A stretch of DNA of 64,000 nucleotides from Gemmatimonadaceae bacterium (GCA_002726335.1 PBSR01000017.1:1-64000); one strand, 5' to 3'. Positions 42,160 through 52,697 are shown, counted from the first letter of the stretch. The notes: generated from the letters alone by a model not told the origin. Numbers and translations are program-made.

Positions 42160-45100
42160 GTGCCGCCTTCTCGAACGCGGAAAACGGATCCTTCTTCGGC
42201 GCGGTTCCGGGTCACCCCGACTTCCCGGCCCAGGAACGGGCCGTGCTGCAGGGCTGGCTCGACGGCGACCTCTACCGCAAGTCGGTGGAGAGCCGGCCTG
42301 CGGACCGGGCCTTCCACTTCTATGACGGCCCGCCTTTCGCCACCGGGCTGCCGCACTACGGCCACCTGCTGGCATCGATCACCAAGGACGTGGTACCTCG
42401 TTACTGGACCATGCGCGGCTATCGCGTCGAGCGTCGCTGGGGCTGGGACTGCCACGGACTGCCCGTCGAGAATGAAGCCGAGCAGCAACTGGGCCTGAAG
42501 TCGCGTCGCGACATCCTCGAGTACGGTGTGCCGCGCTTCAACGAGTTCTGTCGCTCCGTCGTCCTGCGCTACACAGCAGAGTGGCAGGAGCTGATCCAGC
42601 GTCTCGGCCGCTGGGTCGACTGGGACAATCAGTACCGGACGATGGACCCTGACTTCATGGAATCGGTGTGGTGGGTGTTCAAGTCGCTGTGGGACAAGGA
42701 CCTCATCTACAAGGGCTACAAATCTCTGGCCTACTGTCCGCGGTGCGCGACGCCGTTGTCCAATTTCGAGGTCAACCAGGGATATCAGGACACGCAGGAT
42801 CCGTCGATCACGGTGCGCTTCCAGGTAGCCGATCAGCCGGGTCTGTCGCTGCTGGCCTGGACGACGACCCCGTGGACCCTGCCATCCAACATGGGTCTCG
42901 CCGTAGGTCCCGAAGTCGACTACGTGCGTGTCACCACGACGGGCGGCGAACAGCTGATCATGGCGCGGGCTCGTCTCGAGGCGATGTTCAAAAAGCGCGA
43001 ATCGGAGATCGGCAACGTCGAAGACATGGCTGTAGCCGATCTGGTGGGTCTGCGTTACGAGCCGCTGTTCCCCTACTTTGCCGACCTGGCCGCAGAAGGC
43101 GCCTTCCAGGTTGTGGCCGCCGATTTCGTGTCGACTGAAGACGGCTCCGGCATCGTCCACATCGCCCCCGGCTTCGGTGAGGAGGACTACCAGCTCGGCC
43201 AGCGTGTGGGTCTGCCCACGGTGTGCCCCATCGATGCCGACTGTCGCTTCACCGACGAGGTATCGGACTTTGCGGGTGAGTTCGTCAAGGACGTGGACAC
43301 GCCCGTGATCCGCCATCTGCGAAGCACGGGGCAGCTGTTCAGCGAGGGCTCCATCGAGCACAGCTACCCGTTCTGCTGGCGCTGCGACTCGCCCCTCATC
43401 TATCGCACGATCTCGACCTGGTTCGTGCGCGTCGAAGGTGAGTTGAAAGAGAAGATGATCGCCGCCAACCAGAAGGTGTGGTGGATCCCCGAGCACATAC
43501 AGGACGGTCGTTTCGGCAAGGGACTCGAAAGTGCACCGGATTGGGCCATCAGCCGCAATCGCTACTGGGGCACGCCGCTGCCGATCTGGCGCAACGAAGA
43601 AACGGGCGAAGCGGTCTGCGTCGGCAGCCGGCAGGAATTGTGCGACCTGACAGGTCAGGACGTCGACGACCTGCACAAGCACGTCATCGACGAACTTGAG
43701 ATCCCCTCACCCACGGGTCAGGGCACCCTGCGGCGAATCCCTGAGGTCCTCGACTGCTGGTTCGAGTCGGGATCGATGCCCTACGCGCAGAAGCACTACC
43801 CCTTCGAGGGACGCCAGCAGTTCGAAGCCGACTATCCCGCCGACTTCATCTCCGAGAACCTCGATCAGACCCGTGGCTGGTTCTACACGCTCACCGTGCT
43901 CTCGGCGGCGTTGTTCGACTCGCCCGCGTTCAACAACTGCATCGTCGGTGGCATGCTGCTGGCCGAAGACGGACGCAAGCTGAGCAAGCGGCTGCGCAAC
44001 TACCCCGACCCGTCCGAGATGCTCGAGACCCATGGCGCCGATGCCCTGCGTCTGTACCTGCTGAACTCACCAGCCATGAAGGCCGAGGAGCTGCGCCTCA
44101 CCGAAGACGGCATCCGCCAGAGTCTGCGGGACGTCATCATCCCCTTGTGGAACTCGTACAGCTTCTTTGTGCTCTATGCCAACATCGACGGCTGGTCGCC
44201 ACTCAAAGGGGCTGGCCTGACGGCGACGAACCGTCTCGATCGCTGGATCCTGTCAGAATTGCAGACTCTGGTGCACAACATCAACGAAGAGATGGAAGCC
44301 TACCGTCTCTATCGCACAGTGCCGGCCATGGTGGCCTTCGTCGAGAAACTGACGAACTGGTACATTCGCCGCAGCCGTCGGCGATTCTGGAAGTCCGACG
44401 ACGATGCCGACAAGGCATCGGCGTATGCCGCACTCTACCAGGTGCTGGTCACGTTTATCAAGTGCCTGGCACCGGTGCTGCCGTACGTGACCGAGACCAT
44501 CTACGGCAATCTCGTGCGCTCGTGGGACGCCGATTCGCCAGAGAGCGTACATTTGAGTGACATGCCGCTGGCCGACGAGTCACTGCGCGACGCCGAGCTC
44601 GAAGAGCAGATGGACCTCGCCATGCGCGCCTGCACTTTGGGCCGGGCCCTGCGCAGCAAACACAATCTGAAGGTTCGTCAGCCCCTGGCCCGAATCTTCC
44701 TGCTGCCCCCCGATGAACACAGCCGCGACAAGCTGGCCCAGGTGAGCGACCTCATTGCCGACGAGTTGAACATCAAGGAAGTTGTCCTCGTGGAGGACGA
44801 ATCGGAGATCAGCGAGGTCTCCTACAAGCCCAACTTCAGGGCCCTCGGGCCGCGCTTCGGCAAGCGCATGAAGGAGGTGGGCGCCGTCATCAGCCGCCTG
44901 ACGCCGGAGCAGGTGCAAGTTCTGGCCACCGGCGGGACGATCGAGGTGGCCGACGGCTCGATCGGCATCGATGACATCGAGGTACAGCGCCGCGAGCGTG
45001 ATGACGTCGTCGTCGCCGTCGAGGACAATCTGGCCGTCGGGTTGGACGTACACGTCACTGAAGAACTGGCCTGCGAAGGCAACGCCAGGGAGTTCGTCAA

Positions 45101-45335
45101 CCGCGTGCAGAACCTGCGCAAGGACGCCGGACTCGATGTCTCAGACCGCATCCGCCTGTGGGTGCAGGGCAGTGAGGTGATCGAGGCCGCAGTGGCTACG
45201 TTCGGCGAATCGATCGCCGCCGAAACCCTCGCCGAAGAGATCACCGTCGGCTCCTTGCCAGACGATGGCAGGACGGTGTCCAAGGATCTGGAAGTGAACG
45301 ACGAAGCCTGCGCGGTCGCCCTCGACCGGGTCTGA
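42156..45335 (+). CDS. ileS: Isoleucyl-tRNA synthetase (long, eukaryote-like type)
   Basis: This 1,059-residue class I synthetase charges tRNA-Ile. The ATP-binding HIGH-type motif is in PPFATGLPHYGHLLAS (near residues 58-70), the KMSKS-type motif is KLSKR (Lys608), and an editing domain lies between (WTTTPWTLPSN). Length and the PPFATGLPHYGH sequence place it with the longer IleS type that resembles eukaryotic and some mupirocin-resistant enzymes; this is from memory of the family. GTG start, translationally coupled to yggT. Confidence 0.95.
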   Translation: MSAAFSNAENGSFFGAVPGHPDFPAQERAVLQGWLDGDLYRKSVESRPADRAFHFYDGPPFATGLPHYGHLLASITKDVVPRYWTMRGYRVERRWGWDCHGLPVENEAEQQLGLKSRRDILEYGVPRFNEFCRSVVLRYTAEWQELIQRLGRWVDWDNQYRTMDPDFMESVWWVFKSLWDKDLIYKGYKSLAYCPRCATPLSNFEVNQGYQDTQDPSITVRFQVADQPGLSLLAWTTTPWTLPSNMGLAVGPEVDYVRVTTTGGEQLIMARARLEAMFKKRESEIGNVEDMAVADLVGLRYEPLFPYFADLAAEGAFQVVAADFVSTEDGSGIVHIAPGFGEEDYQLGQRVGLPTVCPIDADCRFTDEVSDFAGEFVKDVDTPVIRHLRSTGQLFSEGSIEHSYPFCWRCDSPLIYRTISTWFVRVEGELKEKMIAANQKVWWIPEHIQDGRFGKGLESAPDWAISRNRYWGTPLPIWRNEETGEAVCVGSRQELCDLTGQDVDDLHKHVIDELEIPSPTGQGTLRRIPEVLDCWFESGSMPYAQKHYPFEGRQQFEADYPADFISENLDQTRGWFYTLTVLSAALFDSPAFNNCIVGGMLLAEDGRKLSKRLRNYPDPSEMLETHGADALRLYLLNSPAMKAEELRLTEDGIRQSLRDVIIPLWNSYSFFVLYANIDGWSPLKGAGLTATNRLDRWILSELQTLVHNINEEMEAYRLYRTVPAMVAFVEKLTNWYIRRSRRRFWKSDDDADKASAYAALYQVLVTFIKCLAPVLPYVTETIYGNLVRSWDADSPESVHLSDMPLADESLRDAELEEQMDLAMRACTLGRALRSKHNLKVRQPLARIFLLPPDEHSRDKLAQVSDLIADELNIKEVVLVEDESEISEVSYKPNFRALGPRFGKRMKEVGAVISRLTPEQVQVLATGGTIEVADGSIGIDDIEVQRRERDDVVVAVEDNLAVGLDVHVTEELACEGNAREFVNRVQNLRKDAGLDVSDRIRLWVQGSEVIEAAVATFGESIAAETLAEEITVGSLPDDGRTVSKDLEVNDEACAVALDRV

Positions 45336-45382
45336 CCGCGTGGAACGAATGTTTGGATGAAGAAACAACAGAAGCCAGGATC

Positions 45383-45763
45383 ATGACTGAGGAAGACCTG
45401 CAGTTTTTCAAGGACCTCTTGCTCGACAAGAAATCGAAGGCCCAGGGCGATCTCGAGGAGTTCGAGCGCGTCTCGCGCTCCGATACGGCCCAGGAATCGT
45501 CCGAAGATCGTTCGGCCTACTCCCTGCACATGGCCGATCGTGGCACCGATGCCATGGAACGCGAGAAGAACCTGCTCTTCGCCCAGCGCGAAGGCAGCTA
45601 TCTCGATTACGTCGACGAGGCCCTGCAACGCATCGAGGACGGTACATACGGAGCCTGTCGTGAGTGTGGCGGCGAAATCGGTCGCAACCGCCTCGAAGCT
45701 GTGCCCACGGCCCCCCAGTGCATCGAATGCAAGAGCAAGGCCGACGAGAAGAAGGAGGGTTGA
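45383..45763 (+). CDS. DksA/TraR C4-type zinc-finger protein
   Basis: A 126-residue protein of the DksA/TraR family. An N-terminal coiled coil (LQFFKDLLLDKKSKAQGDLEEF) is followed by ACRECGGEIGRNRLEAVP and CIEC, giving a C4 zinc site (Cys92, Cys95, Cys113, Cys116). It may bind RNA polymerase through the secondary channel. ATG 45383 has AGGA only two bases away, so the TTG at 45353 is a possible start. The gene sits between ileS and lspA, a common order in many bacteria. Confidence 0.88.
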   Translation: MTEEDLQFFKDLLLDKKSKAQGDLEEFERVSRSDTAQESSEDRSAYSLHMADRGTDAMEREKNLLFAQREGSYLDYVDEALQRIEDGTYGACRECGGEIGRNRLEAVPTAPQCIECKSKADEKKEG

Positions 45764-46287
45764 TCTCCCTCCGCGGCATCGAACTGTGGTGCGTACCCGT
45801 CGCTCTGGTCCTCGACCAGGTCTCCAAGACGGTTGTCGTCAACACGATGAGGCTGCACAGCCCCGTGCCCCTGCTGGGTGACGCCGTGCGGCTCACCTAC
45901 ATCCAGAATGCCGGGGCCGCCTTCGGGCTCAAGTTGGGCGGTCCCCTGCTCCACACCCTCGTCGCCATCGGCGCCCTCGGGGTGCTCGGATGGCTGTTCC
46001 TCAGCCTTCCGGCGACCGCCCGTCTGCAGCGTACTGCCCTGGCCATGGTGCTGGGTGGTGCCCTGGGCAACATCATCGATCGGATCCGCTTCGACTACGT
46101 CATCGACTTCTTCGACGTCGGTGTCTCGGAGGCTTGGCGCTGGCCGGTCTTCAATGTGGCCGATTCCTTCGTCACCGTGGGCGTCCTCGTCCTGGCTCTG
46201 TCCTGGTCACGCCAGAAGGCACCCGACGCCCCGCCCGCTGCCGCTGAAGAGACTGCCGCCGGGAGCGAGTGCGCCATCGAGGAGTAG
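45760..46287 (+). CDS. lspA: Lipoprotein signal peptidase (signal peptidase II)
   Basis: A 175-residue, four-helix membrane aspartyl protease that cleaves diacylated prolipoproteins; the window encodes several such lipoproteins. The catalytic aspartates are in GNIIDRIRFDYVIDFF and FNVADSFVTVG. The N-terminal DQVSK and NAGAAFG motifs are present. No ATG is near; TTG 45760 overlaps the stop of the DksA-like gene (TTGA), and AGGAGG is upstream but very close. The start is therefore uncertain. Confidence 0.93.
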   Translation: MISLRGIELWCVPVALVLDQVSKTVVVNTMRLHSPVPLLGDAVRLTYIQNAGAAFGLKLGGPLLHTLVAIGALGVLGWLFLSLPATARLQRTALAMVLGGALGNIIDRIRFDYVIDFFDVGVSEAWRWPVFNVADSFVTVGVLVLALSWSRQKAPDAPPAAAEETAAGSECAIEE

Positions 46288-46294
46288 GCGCCTC

Positions 46295-47266
<972 letters not shown>

Positions 47267-47273
47267 GCCACCT

Positions 47274-47505
47274 TCAGCGGGCGCTGCCGATCGTAAAACA
47301 GGGCAGTGTGAATCTGTCCACAAAGCCCAGTCTTCTGGCCGTGGCCATCGACCCGGAGTTGCCGTAGTTCGCCGTCCATGAGGGCTCCAGGTCCGATGCC
47401 GAAGGTCGAGATGGCCCAGGCCAGCTCGTCGTTGTCGGCGGTGACAACGAAGCCGAAGCCGCCCTCGACAAAGCCGTCGAACCCACCCCAGGTGCTGCCG
47501 GTTGC
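47274..47505 (-). pseudogene. Coding-like remnant following the propeller gene
   Basis: Directly after the propeller gene's TGA the same frame stays open with strong GC at third positions and protein-like content (GGFDGFVEGGFGFVVTADND, then WAISTFGIGPGALMDGELRQ). From about 47340 the coding signature moves to another frame (MATARRLGFVDRFTLPCFTIGSAR, stop at 47274). No start codon or ribosome site precedes it. It looks like the frameshifted end of a lost gene; the family is unknown. Confidence 0.35.
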
Positions 47506-50364
47506 TCAGCCCTGCGTGGCGATCTCCATCCGGCGTGCGGCCCAACCGGCGAACAGCAGGGCGGCCAGCGTCTCGAACAACAACGCCAACAACGGCACCA
47601 GGCCCTCGCGCAGGCGGGTATCCAGATCCAGTGGCGCGGGACGGAAACGTGGGATCAACTCCGGGTCCATTTCCGCCTTCGACATGTACTCCGGCAGGAA
47701 CAGGATGTGTGGCGACTCCGGATCCACGGCGTCCCGCTGCTGCAGGAACTCGCGCAGCACATCGCGGTAGGCTTCGGCCTGCCGGTGAAAGTGGTCGCGC
47801 CAGACAACTCCGGTGCCCAGCAGGGCCTCCATCGGGTATTGCATGGCGTATCCAGGAGACAGCAGGCTGACGTTGCGGGCGATGGCGAAACGGTGTGACA
47901 CGCGCCCTTCGATCTCGCGCAGCTTCTGCTGGGCGCGGGCGTCGGCCTGCTCCGTGCGCTTGCCGAAAACCCTCTCGACGGAATAGTTGAGATCGCGGTC
48001 CACGGCGCGGACCCGAAACACGTAGCGGCCCGGCGCCAGGGCCTGGTATTCGAGCCGTCGTTGTTCCGTGGTCTGCCATGATTCGTCCCGGCCCTCCAGC
48101 CGGTACTGATAAACCAGTCTCCCGGGGCGCGTCTTGAGGCTCAAACCCTCGAATTCGAAGACGGTCAGCCCGGTCGAGTGAGGGATCTCCACAGCCTGCG
48201 GACTCTCGTGGCGACGGTCGGCTGTTACCGCGGTGATACGTACCTCCGGGTGGGTGTCCCGGGCGGGCCGATAGCGCGTCAGGCCGCCATCGGTGCCAAA
48301 CCAGTAGTCGCCCCGTTCGTCCTGGAAGATGGTTTCTACGATGTTGCCGGACAGACCGTCGTCGACGGTCAGCTGCTGGGCGACCTGGCCGTCGAAAAGC
48401 ACCACGCCTCCGCCGCTGGTGCCGAACCACACATGGCCGTCCGTACCGCAGAAGACCGCCCGGACTCCGACTTTCTCCATGTCCATCTTGAGCCGGGGAC
48501 GGGAGAAAGACCGGCCGTCAAAGCACCATACGCCGGCGCTTGTGCCAAGCCATATGTTGCCGTCCAGGTCCAGAGCCAGGTCGTGTATCGCGTTCATTCG
48601 CACACCATCCAGCTGCGCCTGGATGAATTCGCGGCCGTTGAAACGTTCGAGCCGTGTTTCAGTGAGGCACCAGAGACCGCCCTCTCGATCCTCCAGCAAG
48701 GCCCTGACATTGCGGTTGCTCAGCCCATCCTCGTCTCCGTACCATGTCACCGTTTTGCCGCTCAGACAGCTCAGCCCGCTGTCTGTTCCACCGAACCAGA
48801 TTCGTCCCCCCCGGTCCTGCAGCAAGGCGACTATGTTCTCATAGCGGAACAAGCCCTCCTGTTTTCCATAGCAGGTGAACGACGTACCATCGTAGAGACA
48901 GATGCCGTTCTTTTCGGTACCGAGCCACAGGCGACCGTCGGCGTCCCGCAATAGTGCTCCCACACTGCCGTGCTGCCAGCCGTCTTGTGTAGAATAACAG
49001 GTCAACGACGTGCCGTCGTACCGCATGACTCCGTCCCACGTACCCAGCCACAGGTCGCCCTTCTCGTCGGCAGCGATAGCCCTGACGTGGCCGAGTGGCT
49101 CGCCATCCTCCCTCTGCACCTGCATGAAGGTATCGGCTTCAAAGCAGCTCAGACCGGTCGAGCGCCCGGCCCAGATATGCCCTTCCCGATCCTGCAGCAG
49201 CGCCTGAATGGAGTTCGTGCCCAGTCCATCCGCCGTAGAATAAACCTGCGTGCTGTGCCCATCGTAGCGGCCCAGACCGCGCTGGCTGCCGATCCACAGG
49301 TTTCCGGCGCCGTCCTCCAGGAGGGCGAGGACTCCATGGACAATCTTTCCGGCTGCCGGCATGATGCCATTCTCCAGGTCATAGCGACCTACTCCCCCGT
49401 TGCCACCAAACCACATCTCTCCGGCGCCGTCCTCCAGCACTGCTTTGGTCCGGTATGCAGAAAAGCCATTGCTAGCGACAGCGCGAAAGGCGCTTCCGTC
49501 GTAGTGGCTCACGCCGTCCATGGTTCCGAGCCAGAGACCGCCCTGCCGATCACAGGTCATGGAAAGAATACTGTCGTGGCTCAGCCCGTCTTGACGGGTA
49601 AAAGAGGTGAAGGAGTGGCCGTCGTAGCGGCTGGCGCCACCGGCTGTGCCGAACCAGACGCCGCCCGCGGGGTCCAGGGCCAGGCAGTTGATTTTGTTGT
49701 CGACCAGTCCATCCGCCGTGGTGCAGCTGCGAAAGGACTCGCCATCGTAATAGCTGGCGCCGCTCCACGTGCCAAACCACAGGCCGCCTTGCCCGTCTTC
49801 CAGAATCGCCCTGACGCCATCGTCGATCAGACCGCTGCGCGTATCGAGCAGGGAGAACGCATGGCCATCAAAACGGATGGCTCCGCCCGGCGTGGCCGCC
49901 CATATAAACCCATGGCGATCCTGGCACAGAGCCGTTGTGTTCGTGTTGGCCAGACCATCCGTCGCGTCGAAATTACGCCAGTGACCCGGCTGGGCATTGA
50001 GGCCGGTACCGAGCGGGACAGGGAGACCGGCAAGAACCATGCTCTGCCCCTGGCCGATCGAGGTCTGGTGGATGGAGAAACCGATCTGCCGTCCTTCTGC
50101 AAAGCCAGTGACCGGCGCCAATGCCCGAATCTGGTCCTGCCAGGCCCCATCCCGCGTGAGTCGCTCGTATCGGTGCATCCACTCTGGCACGGATTCGCCG
50201 CGAAACAGCAGCCGGACCACGGGATGGTCGGTGGAATCTTCCCGATCGAAGTCGCTGAACCCGTGCTTTTCGAACAAGGGCTTCAGTTGTTTCGCATAGA
50301 CGGCATCGAAGGCAGCACGGCGTTCGGGCTGCACCCAGAAGGACCAGCGCGCTATCGTCTTCAA
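47506..50364 (-). CDS. Chimeric protein: NIPSNAP-like head, 14-repeat propeller, Y_Y_Y, ABC-2 permease-like tail
   Basis: A 952-residue protein. Residues 1 to about 95 resemble a NIPSNAP/dimeric alpha-beta barrel domain (FWVQPERRAAFDAVYAKQL). Next come about 14 two-component-regulator propeller repeats, each with W-x-G-T-like ends (LWFGT, VWFGT, LWLGT), enough for two seven-bladed propellers. A Y_Y_Y domain (YQYRLEGRDESWQTTEQRRLEYQ) follows, then a region like the end of ABC-2 permeases (DUF3526-like; PRFRPAPLDLDTRLREGLVPL) with one membrane helix. There is no histidine kinase or DNA-binding output. The TTG start has AGGAG nine bases upstream. It is divergent from the 712-residue orphan. Confidence 0.75.
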   Translation of the reverse strand: MKTIARWSFWVQPERRAAFDAVYAKQLKPLFEKHGFSDFDREDSTDHPVVRLLFRGESVPEWMHRYERLTRDGAWQDQIRALAPVTGFAEGRQIGFSIHQTSIGQGQSMVLAGLPVPLGTGLNAQPGHWRNFDATDGLANTNTTALCQDRHGFIWAATPGGAIRFDGHAFSLLDTRSGLIDDGVRAILEDGQGGLWFGTWSGASYYDGESFRSCTTADGLVDNKINCLALDPAGGVWFGTAGGASRYDGHSFTSFTRQDGLSHDSILSMTCDRQGGLWLGTMDGVSHYDGSAFRAVASNGFSAYRTKAVLEDGAGEMWFGGNGGVGRYDLENGIMPAAGKIVHGVLALLEDGAGNLWIGSQRGLGRYDGHSTQVYSTADGLGTNSIQALLQDREGHIWAGRSTGLSCFEADTFMQVQREDGEPLGHVRAIAADEKGDLWLGTWDGVMRYDGTSLTCYSTQDGWQHGSVGALLRDADGRLWLGTEKNGICLYDGTSFTCYGKQEGLFRYENIVALLQDRGGRIWFGGTDSGLSCLSGKTVTWYGDEDGLSNRNVRALLEDREGGLWCLTETRLERFNGREFIQAQLDGVRMNAIHDLALDLDGNIWLGTSAGVWCFDGRSFSRPRLKMDMEKVGVRAVFCGTDGHVWFGTSGGGVVLFDGQVAQQLTVDDGLSGNIVETIFQDERGDYWFGTDGGLTRYRPARDTHPEVRITAVTADRRHESPQAVEIPHSTGLTVFEFEGLSLKTRPGRLVYQYRLEGRDESWQTTEQRRLEYQALAPGRYVFRVRAVDRDLNYSVERVFGKRTEQADARAQQKLREIEGRVSHRFAIARNVSLLSPGYAMQYPMEALLGTGVVWRDHFHRQAEAYRDVLREFLQQRDAVDPESPHILFLPEYMSKAEMDPELIPRFRPAPLDLDTRLREGLVPLLALLFETLAALLFAGWAARRMEIATQG

Positions 50365-50383
50365 CCAATCCGACTCCTGTTGA

Positions 50384-50540
50384 CTGGCACGAGCCCAGAT
50401 TCAGATCTTCAGTTGCGAACAGAAAGGTGCGGAATCGGGCGACTTTGACAAGCCCAAGCTGCCGGATCTCCTCTACGCTCTGGAGAAGCTGGCGGCGGCG
50501 ATGCCGGGCCGTCGGCTCGCCGCTTGCGTCTCCTGGACGC
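50384..50540 (+). pseudogene. Short coding-like remnant upstream of the 712-residue gene
   Basis: A frame open from 50384 has about 45 codons with normal codon bias (QIQIFSCEQKGAESGDFDK, then LPDLLYALEKLAAAMPGRR) but no start codon or ribosome site, and it is not in the frame of the gene that follows. It may be the leftover end of a disrupted gene, or chance. Confidence 0.2.
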
Positions 50541-50558
50541 TTGGTTCATCGTACGTCC

Positions 50559-52697
50559 ATGCCGCAACGAGAAGAGTTGGAGCAGGCCCTGGACGCGCTG
50601 GAGGCGCAGCGGGAGACGCTGGGTGATGCGGCGGTGGAGGCGGCACAGGCCGGGCTGCGGTTGAAGCTGGCGCAGGTGCTCGCCGCCGAGAGGCCTTCGC
50701 CGCAGGCATCCACGCCGGATGTCGACGACAGTCCAGCGCGGGCTCCCGGTGGCGGCCACGGCCCGCAGACCTACGCGGGAGATCACCGGACGAACACCGG
50801 CATGTACGAGGGAGACATCGCCCATGCCGAGGTCAACGCCGCGATCAGCGCCTCGGAGAAGGTGGTCCTTTTCGGCCAGCAGACCCGCCTGCGCTCGCGC
50901 CGGCTCATGACCGACGAACGCCTGTCGCGCATCCAGCCGGGGCATCGACTGTCGAAGTTCTTCTACGGCGGCGTGCGCCAGCTGCCCGAACGGCTGCTGG
51001 ACGCGTTGCTGGCCAAGAAGGTCAGTGTCACCCTGGTCCGCGGCCGGGATCTGCTGGTGTTCCACGACCGCAGGCGTCACCAATCCTTCCACACCGGTCG
51101 CACCCGGCGCACCATCTATCTCCCTGAGCCCATCCTGGAGCACGCCTACCAGATGGGCTATGACTACTGGGCCATCGCCGAGATCCTGATCCAGGAGAGC
51201 TGGCCCCTCCTCGACTACATCCTGCTGCTGGAGATGATCGAGCGCTGCCAGGTGGCCTATGAAGATCGCTGGACGCTGGGCTATTCATTTCTACGTGAAG
51301 GCCTGCGCGCGCACAACAAGCATATGCGCGACCTGTCCGACGACTACCAGGATCTGGAGGTGGGGCTCCGCAAGGGCGACGAGATGGGAGTCTTTCTCGA
51401 CACGTACATGGGCCGGCTGTGCGAACTCGACCGCAGTATCGTCGGTCGCGATCCCCACGACGTGGCGGGGGAGATCTACAAGGACGAGTGGGAGCGCTTT
51501 TCCGGGCGGGCAAAGTTGGACGAGGTGGCGACGCTGAACTCCTTCCCCACCTACTTCATGATCGACCGGGACATCGTCCATCCGGCGGCCTTCCACCGCG
51601 CCGACCAGCTCGGTCAGCCCGTCGATCCCCGGACCGCGGAGGACGCGATCCACGACCTGTGGGACGAGACCCGCTTCAAGTCGAGCCTGTCGGTGCGCAC
51701 CGAGGAACTGCTGGAGCTGCTCATCGCGCTGGGAGCGCCGGGTATCCGGGCCTTTCTCATGGCCGTCTCCTTCCGCTACTCGGCGGCAGGCAGCCTCGGC
51801 AGCGACGGGCCGATGCTCGACCTCAATCGGTACGGCATGGTCGACATTTTCCGGGGCAGGATCCAGAGCTATTCGGGGTCGGGACTATCCGAGGTGCCAG
51901 GGTCGATCGGCTACGATCTGCGGCAGTTGCAGCAGTACTACGTCGCCGCCCGCCGCGCCGCCTATTTCGAGGACCTGCGTCAGCTCCCGCGCGAAGCGCT
52001 GCAGGAGCAGGCCCACGGCATCCGTGAGACCTTGAGCCTGATCGTCGACGAAACCGTCAGCCTGGACCGGGCTCAGGAGCTCAAGGGTCAGATCGTCACG
52101 TCCCGCGACCTGACAGGCCTGCTCGACGCCGTCGAGATGGCAGTGAAGCCCGAAAGCGATGAAAGCGAACGCCAACACATGTCCGGTCTCCTGTACAAGC
52201 TCGATGAACACCCCCTGTATCACGAGCGCTTCCTGCCCGGTGCCACGCAGCTGAACGACGGCCAGCTGCCGGGTCCTCCGAGCATCCGGCCGGAGGTGCA
52301 GCGCCTCCACGGTTTCATGCCGGAGCGCTACTTCGAGCTCAGCTCGGATCCGGCCGACCTGGGATGGTTCCTGGCCCAGTTCCGTGACACCGACGAGAAC
52401 GACGCCTACAACCGGCTGCTCTTCACGTGGGCCGCCGCCATCCTCGTCCGCTACGACAACTCCGAGGACTACGGCGACATGTGCTCGCAGATCGTCATCC
52501 TCGGCGAGTATGCCGTGCCGCCGCTGGAGGAGATCACCGCATCCGAGGTCTACTACGCCAGCGAGGGGCGCGGGCGTATCCTCAAGGCAGCCCAGGTGTT
52601 GCTGCCCCGGCTGCCCGACTGCCCGCGGACACTACGCACAGAGTGGAGCGGTGAGATCGCCAGAAGGCGGGGGTTGGAGCTGGAGCCGGGGGGCTGA
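50559..52697 (+). CDS. Uncharacterised 712-residue protein with a cyclase-like N-terminal coil
   Basis: The N-terminal about 45 residues (REELEQALDALEAQRETLGD, then AAQAGLRLKLAQVLA) match the coiled segment found at the start of many adenylate/guanylate cyclase-TPR and AAA regulators (by memory). The rest has no cyclase, ATPase or TPR domain I can see. It includes a region with RTIYLPEPILEHAYQMGYDY and WAIAEILIQESWPLLDYILL that recalls zinc-protease helices but has no HExxH. No signal or membrane segment. ATG 50559 is chosen from the matching N-terminus. Divergent from the chimeric propeller gene; the following gene is convergent. Confidence 0.7.
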   Translation: MPQREELEQALDALEAQRETLGDAAVEAAQAGLRLKLAQVLAAERPSPQASTPDVDDSPARAPGGGHGPQTYAGDHRTNTGMYEGDIAHAEVNAAISASEKVVLFGQQTRLRSRRLMTDERLSRIQPGHRLSKFFYGGVRQLPERLLDALLAKKVSVTLVRGRDLLVFHDRRRHQSFHTGRTRRTIYLPEPILEHAYQMGYDYWAIAEILIQESWPLLDYILLLEMIERCQVAYEDRWTLGYSFLREGLRAHNKHMRDLSDDYQDLEVGLRKGDEMGVFLDTYMGRLCELDRSIVGRDPHDVAGEIYKDEWERFSGRAKLDEVATLNSFPTYFMIDRDIVHPAAFHRADQLGQPVDPRTAEDAIHDLWDETRFKSSLSVRTEELLELLIALGAPGIRAFLMAVSFRYSAAGSLGSDGPMLDLNRYGMVDIFRGRIQSYSGSGLSEVPGSIGYDLRQLQQYYVAARRAAYFEDLRQLPREALQEQAHGIRETLSLIVDETVSLDRAQELKGQIVTSRDLTGLLDAVEMAVKPESDESERQHMSGLLYKLDEHPLYHERFLPGATQLNDGQLPGPPSIRPEVQRLHGFMPERYFELSSDPADLGWFLAQFRDTDENDAYNRLLFTWAAAILVRYDNSEDYGDMCSQIVILGEYAVPPLEEITASEVYYASEGRGRILKAAQVLLPRLPDCPRTLRTEWSGEIARRRGLELEPGG

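Noticed and set aside
48970..50448. Long open frame antisense to the propeller gene
   Set aside because: The minus-strand product shows 14 regular repeats; the plus-strand frame mirrors these repeats without any protein logic.
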